Made by a program: the position numbers and the translations under genes. A stretch of DNA of 64,000 nt from Apus apus (Eukaryota > Chordata > Aves > Apodiformes > Apodidae): the NCBI RefSeq assembly GCF_020740795.1, contig NC_067304.1, forward strand, positions 2,780,056-2,844,055. The letters run 5' to 3'. Of the stretch, positions 37,401 to 49,400 are shown piece by piece; position 1 is the first letter of the stretch, and each line of letters opens with the position of its first letter. The notes under the pieces are model-generated. The model did not search any database and was not told where the DNA came from. It saw nothing but the letters and a program-made list of their open reading frames with translations.

Positions 37401-40400
37401 TAATTCTGTACAGTGGTCCAGAAAGTGGAAGAGAATGAAAGACCTTATTGTCAACGTAAGCAGGATTAGTCTCAGTTAGTCACACGCTGCCATTCTCTCC
37501 TCTCCCTGCACCAGCAGTGTGGGCTCCTTCTCTGTGAAAGGCACAAAGGACATCTTGAACAAAGTCATTGCTCAAAGAGGGGAGGGGAAGAGGAACCACA
37601 GCAACACTGCCAGGATGGCAGCTGACGTGGCCACCAAAGAAGCATGAGGTGTAGCACAAAACTGGCTGAGAGGTCAGAGTAGCTGCTGGTCAGTCAACCC
37701 AGGGCTTCCTGGAAGAAAAGTGCCCTTCCAAAGTGAAGGTTTTGTTAGGAGAAAGTGTGACAGATGGTGAAGAGCCACTGATGGTAACCTTAACACTACT
37801 GATGGGACAGCTCTTGCAAGAGGAGGGGGGCACAAACAGCCCTGAGTTTGCCTACTACTGCTTTTTACCTTGATCCCTGCCACTGCAGAGCCTTTTGCTG
37901 CCACAAAAGCCTGACTCAAACATTTACTGTGTCATGCTGTCACCTTCCTCCCCTGAGCCAAAGGTACACACTGACAGCTTATTAAAGACCAAGGTTATAA
38001 CACACCTGTCAGCATCTCAGGCTGACATGTTCACTGCAAACTTGTTACTCCCTTTAACCCAAGGCCCTCATGTTTAAACACACCCAGGAAGGTGGCCAAG
38101 TTCAACACTGCTTCTCAGCATCCATAGAAAGAAGTAACACAGTCCAGAGCATGCTCCAGCAGCTGCTCCAGTGCTGGGGAGATGCAGGGATAGGCTGAGT
38201 GTAAGGTTTGTGCTTGCAGTCCCCCTGTGAGCACCCACAACCTCAGACACTGCTGAAAACCAGACAAAATACTTCCAGAGGCAACACATCAGCATGCTTG
38301 ACTTGGGTGAGAGAAGCAGGTCTGTTGAAAGCTGCTGTAATTGTGTCCCCTGAGATTGGATACTAAGAATGAAACAAACAGAACCTGAACAGGTAGGTAA
38401 TAAAAAGCACTTGGCACTGTTAAACTCACAGGCTACTGTGGGCAGTGATCAGCTTACAGGTGGGGAGAGGCTAAGGCACAAAGCAGCTTTCTCACACTTG
38501 CGAAGCAAGGATCAAATCCTCATCCCAGGCTAAGCATGCTTAGATGGGGAAACTGCTTTCAGGTGGTAATGCAGAAACAAAATACAAGGACATGTCTGAA
38601 CCAGGGCATGACTTCTGTTTAATGTGGATGTGTATCAAAAAAACCCAGTAAGGCAGTGAAAGGACGCTAAGCTGTGAAACTGGACACAGCTGGGGAGTGG
38701 TATGAAACATGATCTAGCTAAAAACAAATAACTATTTGTAATCATCTGCAGGGGAAGGCTGCAGAAATCCTGCTGGACAGGTAAAGAAACCACTACCAGA
38801 CTCTACAGAAGAATCCTTTCAGGAGGTATTCTGGATGCACCAAAATGTGCTGTTCCATCCTCAAGAGAGGTTCCAGACCCCACTGATGATGGGACAATGG
38901 AAGCTGCAAGGTTTGTAAACAAATTCTCTCTTTTAAACCACACTATCAAAATTCCTGCAGCTCTCAGTGTCTCCCACTGTAAAGGAATCGGAGATCTTCA
39001 AATGGGAAAATCTTCACATTTAAGACATTTTGATACATGTAATGCTCATTAGATCCAGCTTAGAGGAGGAAAACAAAGTGTGCCCATGAACTTGGGAGTT
39101 CATAGATGCCAAATCTTCATTACATCTTGAAAGGAGCTGCTCTGGTCACTGCCAGGGGAAGGGAAAGCATTGAGAGCAGCAATTTCAGCCATTTATTGGC
39201 AGACTTGCTCCATTCATGCTCATTAACAGTAACATTTTTGGCAGCATGAATTGCTGGCTTAGAGAAAAGTGAATGAAACCAGTAACTATTCGGAAAACTG
39301 ACAGTGTGGGATATTTGCACTTTTTTTTTTTTTTTTTTTTTTGCAACTGTACCAGAAGCCACACATCACTAAGCCAGTAAACTCCAAGGCCAGCACTCCT
39401 TTTGAGCTTGCCAGGATTACCATGACAAAAGTCAAATCAAAAAACCTTTTTCTGTCTTCTATAGAATTGTCACTGCAGAGTCAGGAGGGCATTTTGCATC
39501 TGTGCAGGCTCCCACCAGCAGCATGAATCCACACCAACATTACCAGGAGCAGCATTCTGCCCCTGGCAGTGCCCCCAGCCAGAAGCTGCACAACAGCCAG
39601 TGCACAAACACCACAGAAAGCCTTCCAGGGAATAATAATCCTGCTGCATTCACCATGAAGGCCGTGGGAAATACAAGATAGATGCTTGCAGCAGCTATAG
39701 CTGGGGAAGTCCTGCTAGGTCAAGCCTCCTGCTTAGCCCAGTGGTTTGTGGAGAAGAGTTTTCCCACCAGTTTCTTTTCACTTTGGATGACACAACTGTT
39801 AGGGCACTCAATGAATGTTCATAAGAAGCAGATGCAGTCATTAACAGGGCTATCCTAATTTCATAGCAGACTAAAAGGCTCATCCTGAGATGCTAACAAC
39901 ACCCAGATGACTTAAACCTCAACATCTTCCTGGCATTTGGCCTAAAAGGATGATGCTCTTTACAGAAACTCTCAGCTTTCTTGGGCAGTTTCCGAGATAA
40001 TGATTTGATTTGCGTCATGTCTTAGGGGGAAAAGGTACAGGAGTGTCAGTCTATTTGCTCAATCATCAGCTTGAATATACATCAAAAAGTGATGTCCTGA
40101 TGCCACTACTAAAAGAATGACTGCCCAACTAATCAACTTGCACATCCTAAGGCCACAAACTCACCGATTGCAAGAGGAAGTTTGGCCAAATCTGATTGCT
40201 GGCAATCATCATAAATAATAAATTTATGGCCACATTTGTAGCTGTCTGGCCACACTGTCTCCAACTGAGCAAATACACAGACAATGTCAGGAGAGGATGC
40301 CTGAAATCATAAAACTTATTTCCAGATCCATCTCTCTCATGACCTTGCTGCCACATGCTACAGGAACAATCTCCTCAGTAGCTTCATACACCAAAACTAG

Positions 40401-43400
40401 ATCTTGTGCCTCAGCTTCTTCTCCTGCAGTTACTCAGTAATCATTGTCTATTGTACATAATCACTACCTTCAGCTAAACACATTTATTTCTACTAATATC
40501 TTTGTTACTATGGTTATTACATATGAGAGCTAATTAGCACTACACCAGTGACCTTGATTTTACTTAATGACAAGCATCATCTATTGGCAGGAGGAAGGAG
40601 CTGTAGGGCCTGCAATCCTATCCACAGTTGCAGATAGCAGATGGAAAAATACTCTACACACAAGTAAGCCAGGAAGAGAGTAACTTATCAGATGCAATCT
40701 GAAAACAGACAAGAAATATTAAGGACCTCAGGGAAACCGCTGCAGACAAGATGGTTCTTTTGCAAGGGTAACTGCAAGGGAAGACATGAAGACTTTATTT
40801 GAAACACAAATATATACCCTAAGCAACTCTGGCAGAAGGGCAGAAACTAGGCATGCGGAAAAACAACTGTATTCTGGCCAAGACAGACTTGCTCTTTACC
40901 CAGTATCTTTCCCAGAGCCCTGCCTGGTTAGGTTTTGGACAGGCTACATCTTGGAATTTCCATAATTTCCCTCAAGAGGGTGTTCTGCGAGTCAAAAATC
41001 TCTGCAATAGGCCATTTCCCCTCATATTAAACCTACTTTGCTCACAACTCAAGGAGTTTGTTTACTCAGAAAAATGGGTTTTGCCTAATACAAGAAAAGG
41101 TCAGTGACTTCCAAAAACAGGAAAACTTTCAAGGAAGAGAGAAGCAGCTTTAACTGCAAGACACACTTCTGAGAATGAACAGAACAACAACTTGGGAGGA
41201 AATAAAACTGGGCAAGGGATCAAAACTTCTGTAAAAAAGGAAAAAATAGCTGCCTTTAAGACCCATAGGAAGAAGAAGTAAATGCCCTTTCAGGAAGAAA
41301 AGCCATTTAAGTTTTGGTATAACTGAGGAGCAATCTGTCTGGTGAGCATGCACAGACCTAGTCAAGACTGAGAGATTCAGACTCAGACAAGGAAGGGAAA
41401 CAAGCTGAATTAGCAAAAGATGAGACTATTTTATTCCCAGTATTAGATGGTATCTAGCACTAATCTAGTTGGTATCCTACCAACTTAGTAGAAAGCCATT
41501 TAGAATTGAAGGGAATCTGAGCACTACCAAACTAACCACAAACTCCACAGCTTCAGCTGTACTCTGTGTACAGCACTGATGCATCCTCCATCTCCAGGAA
41601 GGCAATAATATTTTCCTCCGAGGGCAAAGAGGTCCCACTGCAATAAACCTGATGACTTTGTTCTACTGATGTTACACACCAACCTGCCTACACGTTACCA
41701 GGTAACTTGGTAACAGCCTTTAGAACCATTCTGGTCAGCTCCTTATCAGGGTGGATTTGAGTGCATTGTGTACCTGTACACACGTGCCACTGGTGCCTTT
41801 ATATTATCAGCTTTCTGTTTTTCCAAGCTCCAACTACAGTGAATAAGAGGCTGGATCACTCAACCACCCAAAGGCAGTTTCACATGTGCTACAAAACACC
41901 CTTAGGCCCAAAACCAACGGGTCATCAGTTCTCTTGGCTCCAAATTATCTACTGCAATACAATATGGCTAAGGTAAACAAGCTTAGAAGTTCAATTCAAA
42001 GTGAATCAACTCACAGAGGAAAAACAACATTTCCAAGGAGATCAGGAAGGAAACAACTACTACCCAGAGCATGAACATCAGGTCATTCCTTTCTGAAGTC
42101 TGCCTGCTTAGACCCTGAGGGCAAATTCCTGTCCCAAACAGAAATGACTCTTAAGCACTTGAATGCTGGAAAACAGCAAAGGCTCCATATGCTTCTTGCA
42201 CCGCACCCACTGGCAATGAATTTGGTAGAGACCTACAAAAGCAAACCACAAACTAATCTGAAAGGAAAAGAGGCTGGGTTTTTGGCAGGGACTAAACTCC
42301 ACCTCACTGAGGAACTGTTGTGCTATTTCTAGCGCATTGGCTGGAAGCTCAGTAAAGTTTAAATGCCACCTGCCCCGTGCTCCAAAATCTGCAGTGCAAA
42401 CCCTCATCAACTGCCAGGGAACTTCCCAAGACTAAATCTCAAATAAATAATAACAGAGGAAAGAAAACTAGGAAGAAACATGTAAATAAACGCATTACCC
42501 AGAAGCCTACTCCTCAGTTTTTAAGGAATTATTCACCCTGCAAACCAATCTGCATTTTTGTTTCCAACCTGCAGAAAACATGACATAATTCAGACTCAAC
42601 CGAGCAGCTGCAGAGGAGGTAAGAGCTGAAGGAGCCTGGGAGGAAGAAGACAAGGGGACAAGAGTCATGTTTAACAGCCCCTTTTCCTGATCCATCTGAA
42701 GAGCAGCAGTGGGAGAGGTTCCATGTGGCCAGCTGCAAAACCCAGCAGGTGTGAGGACAGATCCAGCCACATCTTCCTCCTGAGCCACTGAAGTGCAATT
42801 GATTTTTGCTGCAACAAGAGTCTATTTAGCATTCCAGAAACAACACACTTCTCCCTCCAGCCAAGTGAAAGTGGTTGGAAACACCTTGAATCCAGCAGCT
42901 TTGTAAAACTGACCATTTGGGATTTTTTTCTGATTAACTGCAGCACTGCAACCCTGATTTTAGAGATGACTCTCTGAGAAAGGAAAATACCACATCCTGT
43001 TACCTGTGCACCCTCTTTTCCCACCCTTCTAGAGCAAAAGAGTGGTAGCTGGTTATTACTTCACTCCAAATGAGTTTGGGGCTCCACCTTTCCATCAATA
43101 ATTCCTCAGTATTAAAATATTAAGTGGTAGAAAAGCCATCAAAATGTAGTAGGATAATAAGAAACTTCCAAATGACTACATTAAAGTGTTTACATCCAGC
43201 CTCAAATGCTTTGCAAGACACAGATTATAAGAATTTAGAGACAAACTTATTCCAAGTGGCTCAATGCTGGATACCTCAGGAGCTCTGCAAAATAGCAGCT
43301 GGGAAGGAGCTGCTTCTTTGCCTTGACAAAGCTTCTTTCTTATAAATTGGCTCAGAGTTTTCTGCTACAAACCATTTCCACCCTATTCCCAAAACTGCTT

Positions 43401-46400
43401 CTTTTTGCCAATATTCCCGAGGCTATTTTCAGAGCAATGGACAAACTGGCTCGTTAGAATTATCTCTGCTTATCTGCTGGGTAAACTATGACATCAGATA
43501 ACTAAGCAACAACCCCACAGCCACAAAGGACCACACTGCCAACTGCCCTCCAGATGGCCCCATGGGTCCTCATCTGTCCCCAAACCCTCCCACCTTTTGA
43601 GACAAGTTCTCCTGCTCCCAGCCACACCAAGATCAAGATCAGCCTGGAGAAGAGAAGGCTCCAGGGAGACCTTAGAGCACCTTCCAGTGCCTGAAGGGGC
43701 TCCAGGAAAGCTGGGGAGGGACTTTTTACCAGACAGGGCAGTGACAGGACAAGGGATAATGGTTTTAAACTGAAAGAGGGGAGATTTAGGTTAGACATCA
43801 AGAAGAAATTTTTCACCATGAGGGCAGGAAGGCACTGGAACAGGTTGCCCAGGGAAGCTGTGGCTGCCCCATCCCTGGAGGTGTTGAAGGGCAGGTTGAA
43901 TGGGGCTTGGAGCAACCTGGGCTGGTGGGAGGTGTCCCTGCCCATGCAGGGAGGTTGGAACCTGGTGATCTTTAAGGTCCCTTCCAACCTTCACCATTCT
44001 ATGACTCTCTGTAGAACTTAATTCAGGAAGGTTTAACCCCCCCGGATCACCTGCTGTCTGTCCCACACTTGTGTTGTTCACACCCTCTTCAGCCACACCA
44101 AAGCAGATGCAAGCCCCTTGAGGTGTGAGAACACAACCACATCTCTCCTCTGCTGTTTCTGCCATTGTTAGCCTGAGCACCAGCTGCAGGAGGAGGTTAT
44201 TTTGGACTTTAGCTACCAGATTTGTTTTCCAAGCCTTTGAATTTCAACTTGTGTGCTTTGTGGCATTTGGATACCCAAGAAATTACTGCCTGGCTGAGCA
44301 GAACTCACTGCAAAGCAGGAACCAGCAAATGCAAAAGTAATGGGATTTTTATCACCAGTTTTTAACTGCTGGAAGCCATGTGGTTTCACCTATTTCCCAT
44401 AGCTGCAACGGATATTTTAGGCAAATTGTTGTCTTCAGCAGCAGCAACTTCCCTGGTTGCTGAAGGAGAATATTAAAGCAGCTAAAGCCAAAATTGGAAG
44501 GCTAGTCTCAATTCCAGCAAAGAGACTCTGTCCCAGGCAAAGGTTCTCCAGCGGTGCCTTCTGACTAAATCACTCCATGATTGTGTAGCTTTGCCAGGTC
44601 CTTCCCAAATGCAGTTTCCTTGCTTTCCTCCCTAAGCACCATGCTCTTTAAATTTCTTCCAGTTAATTTAGAATCAAGGTCAGGAAACTGGGAGCAACCT
44701 GAAGCCTTAAATGGTAAGCACACACCTTTTACTGACTGCAGGTGTTTCTAAATCAGAAGGTTTCCAACACATTTTACTGCCTGCATGTGCAGTCACTGTG
44801 ACTGTCACTGCAAGGGCACAGCTGCCTCTCAGTGATGCTGCAGAGCACTTCAGGACAACTGAGAGGCAAACAGAGCAGAGAATTCATACTGTATTATTAA
44901 AAGTCTGGAAATCACTATAAGGGGATGTAGGGATAATAAACTGGAAGAGGGGAGATTGAGATGAGATCTTAGGAAGAAATTCTTTGCTGTGAGGGTGGTG
45001 AGACCCTGGCCCAGGTTGCCCAGGGAAGCTGTGGCTGCCCCATCCCTGGCAGTGTTGAAGGGCAGGTTGGATGGGGCTTGGAGCAACCTGGGCTGGTGGG
45101 AGGTGTCCCTGCCCATGCAGGGGGGTTGGGACTGGATGATCTTGAAGGTCCTTTCCAACCCAAACCATTCCATGATTCTATGACTGCAGCATTTGGCCAA
45201 GAAATTTAAGGACTGAGGGGAAAGAAGTGCTCTTTGTACTTGGGGAATTCCCCACACCTCAATGTTGGGCAAATGGTGCATATCTGATAATGTGATCTGA
45301 CCTTCTGCCCAGTACAAGCCACAAGCCCCATCTTAACAATTCCTGAAAGGTAGAGACTGAATCCCAGTTTCTTGGCTGAAGAACCACTGCTTCTGCCTCT
45401 TGTCCCCATCTTTTCTGAGAAGAAGGATGGGTGCCCTTGGGATAACACATCTCACTTTTGCCACACTGACCTCTCAGAGAAGCCAGTAACACCAAACAGC
45501 AGAATGACCATGAGCTGCAAAGGCCTTTATGTGTCCTCAGCCTGAGAGCACATCTCTGCTGGAGGGGGTGGACAGAGAACAGGGAAAATCATATCCTTTT
45601 GACCACAGAGGCACAAACAGCTCCAAACCAAGTGAAGAGCTAATCCAGTAATGCTACAGAACAGGCAGGGCTCACGTGGCAGAGCAGTTCTGGGTCTTGG
45701 AGCCAGCCAACTCTAAAATCTTTCCATGTGGCACAGAAGTAGCACAACTGCCTGGAAGGGGTAATGCCAAATGCCTTTTTGGGGCCAGGAAGGGATTCTG
45801 AGATTCTTACATCCAAGTTACAAAACAACAGCCCACAGAAGCCCACGTGTCCCCAGCTCAGCACACTCTGTTACACCCACAAGTTCTCAACTGCTAAACT
45901 GATCTAGGAGAAACTAAAGATACACTAAAGGCTTTCCTAATATTTTCAAGGACTAGGTGCACTTGCAAATGAAAGAGGGGAGGAATCAAGACAGTCTTGA
46001 CTGGAAAAAGGGATATGTGCCCTAAACCACAGGGAACTGAGAGGAAAGGCTCTGAGATACAATCCAGCTTATCGTGAGTTACATGATGCTGTTTCTTCTG
46101 GCCATGTATTTGACCTATACCTGTAGGCATCACATCCTGCACATGCTACTCAATTATTTTGTTTGCTAGAGTTTATTAAAATTCTGTTTCTTAAGCTGAT
46201 CACAGTTATTCAAAAAGGTGGCTCCAATACTGTGCTGTGAAAGACAGTTGTGCCAACTTCTGCCACGCCTCATCTTCCTCTGTGTGACTCTGGGATGGAG
46301 GAGAAAGTGACAACTGGTGGCACAATTGATAAGCCTGGCTTGGAAGCCTTGCACCTGCCAGAGATAATTTGGCTTTGGCCTCCAACTGGAAAGGTTGTGC

Positions 46401-49400
46401 TGTCCAAAATATTACCCATCATTCAGCCATCTCCAACACAAGGGAAAAGAGGAGACAAAGCAACCAACAGAAGCAAAGCACAATATAAGATTGGCACCAA
46501 AAACCTTGCTACAAACATTGTCTTTGTCCCCTCCATAATTCCCAGTCTTGCTCCACAGCACCTTCCAGGTATTTTCTTGACCAACACACAAGCAGCAGCT
46601 GAGATCCTATGAGTCCAGTAATCCAGAGTAACAGACTGGAAATAAAACAGGGCTAACCCCAGTGGCACTCAAGTACTTCATGAACTCAGTAGAAGGCCCC
46701 TGTGACTGTTGGGCCCTGTTTACATGCACAGCTCTAGGAAATTAAAAACCACCAGTCTGGTATTCCCCGCACTGCTGTTGCACACATCTGTTATCAAATG
46801 GGCCAGCTGCCTGGACTGGTGTCTCAGGTATTGCACTCTTCCCTCTGCAAACAGGCCTTGTTTCCCATGTGGTTTCCTCAGTATTTTCTCCGTGATGGTG
46901 CTGGTGTTACCTCAGCCAAATTTCCTCTCTCATTTCTCCGCCCTTTCCTTCTCACTCTAGTCTCAGCAATTCCTGAAGTTCCTCCTCAGCTGCAGTTCTG
47001 CAGGGCTCCTATCAAAGCCAGATCCACTTGTGGTCTACTCCTGCATCCAAAGCTGCTCCCAAACCCCACCACTCCAGCCCCCCTGCTGACACCAGTTTGT
47101 TTTTCTTTCAGATGTTTCTGACTCAGTGGCTCTTTCACATCAGCCCTTTGGAACTGGAGCAAGAAAACCTATTACCTCATTATCTTCTCCACCTAACTTT
47201 TATTATTTTCTTCCAAACAGGAGGATTACATGTTGCATTTCCTCTGGAAGCCATTTAACATGTGGAATTAGATAATTTATGAGGGCCTGCTACTCCACAA
47301 GCTCACGTGTTTAAAAATGTTTAACACAAGAAAATGGCACAAAGCAGTTGCCAGACACAGCAGTAGATCAAAGCTTCCTAATGAAATGAAATAAAAAAGA
47401 ATCTTGGTAAGGATTGCCACTGCAGAGCTGAAAACTCAAATCCCAAACTGTTATATGAAGGAAGCTTGGACAGTTTGCCTTGCCTCAGTTTCCCTGTTTA
47501 CCAAATGGATATACATACCCTTTCCAACACTCTGAGATTAAGGATCTACTACAGCTGCCCCCAGCACTTTGGTCTCTGGTTATCCACATTCTCCTGCAGT
47601 GCTGCAACCATGTGCCAGTGCAGAAGAACCAAAAAAAGTGAAGTCACCTCATCTGTTTTCTTTTCCAAGCTAAATATAGGACTAAAAGAGTGAAAAGCAC
47701 AGATGGTGAAAGCGCCACGTTTTTCGATTCCTCTGCTCTAGGAATTTAAGCTGCTAAAGCAAAACACAGGCTAAGCCTTCTAAAACACATTCATAACTCA
47801 GCTCTGTCCCCAGGCAAAGCCCAGCTTTGCAGATCACTGCAAGTGACCACTCTCATCCTATTAGACGTGTGATTCACTTAATCTGAGCAGTGGCTGTGAA
47901 ACAGCTCTTTCATATTTCCCTGCCCTTGCAGTCTCCAGTGACCCCTCCTTGCAAATTTCCACACAGAAATGAAACAAAAACGCACGCCAAGCAAATTAAC
48001 TTCAAATGAAGACATAACAAGAGGAACAAGGAATTATTTCATATGCAAATGGAAAGCAGAAAATCAAGGCTGATGAATGATTCAGTAGCAAAATTCTTCC
48101 AGGGAAATGAGCAGAGCTGAAAGACAGGCCCCAAGGGAGTGGGAAGCTGGGGTATTTAAAGGAAATGAAACTGGAATGGAAGAACTTCATCTTTTTATAC
48201 AACACTGAACTGTGTTCAAAATGCATTTCTGAAAAACATCCAAAATACTTATGTAAGAGAGGGGGAGGATCAGAGCAACCACCCCAAATGACCAAGTCCA
48301 ACTTGCCAGGAAAACAGGTGAAGCTCCAGAATTTTTTTGTGACTGCCTGTTCCTCCTGGAACCACACAGAGAGACACAGGTGAACATTAACCACCAGCCT
48401 GACTGCAGGGAAAAAGGGGCACTTTGAGCAGGGATGTTGTAACAGTGGAAGATAAGGGGAATGAAAAGTGAAATTAAATAAAAGCACCAGCAAGAAAGTG
48501 TATCTATCTAAAGAAAGGGAATCGTCCTTAAGATCAACACTCACCCCCTTCCAGTCTAGGAGGAGCAGTACCCAGGAATAAAGCCCAGCTGTATTTCAGT
48601 CTCCATTAATAACTACACTCACCCACCTCTCCTTGTTAAACACTTCAGTGCCTCCTGACAAGGAGACTGAATCCATAACGAGCACAACAGGCTGATTGAG
48701 GTGGAATGAGACAGAAAGCTCAGAGATCTGTGATGTCAGGTCTAGCAGAAATTCCCTTAAATTAGTGCACTGAACAGATCAAGCAGCAGGCTCTGTTACA
48801 TTCCTTTTTGGTAGAGTGCCTGGAAAGCTGGAGCACTGAGCAACAAGTGACTCAGAACCACCAAAGACAAGACACTTTTCTGAGGAAACTGCTCACTTGC
48901 AGTTTGTGGGCATTCTTCTGAGGTTCCAGACAGTCTCAGGATTTACTGCCAGCCTCAAATGGCCAGGATTCCCGGGTCTTCCTTGCTTGCTCCATCACTA
49001 ACACCATGTAACCCCACACAAGTTACTTCAAGCCCCTAGATTTATATCTGAGCTTCTCTGCTAGTAAAAATGGAAAGGATTTTATCATCTGCAGGTCAAA
49101 AAGCATGGAGAGGAAAAGCACTGTGCAATGCTGGGCCTTCACCAGCATCCTCAGAGATGTGCCATCTTTATATTTCATCATTTATTCTGATCTCTCAGCA
49201 TTCCAAAGGGAGGCCTTGCCCTGGCCATGAAATAACACAAGAACTGCCAGCTCTTATGCAGCTCTTTCCTATCAAACAAGAGGGAAACTGAAGCACCCCA
49301 ATTTACTCAAGGTCAACCCCCCAGTCAGTGGCAGAGCCAGACCTGAAGCTGTTTTTACTCCCTCACAGTCTTACACATGAAGCACCAGACCATGGTCTTC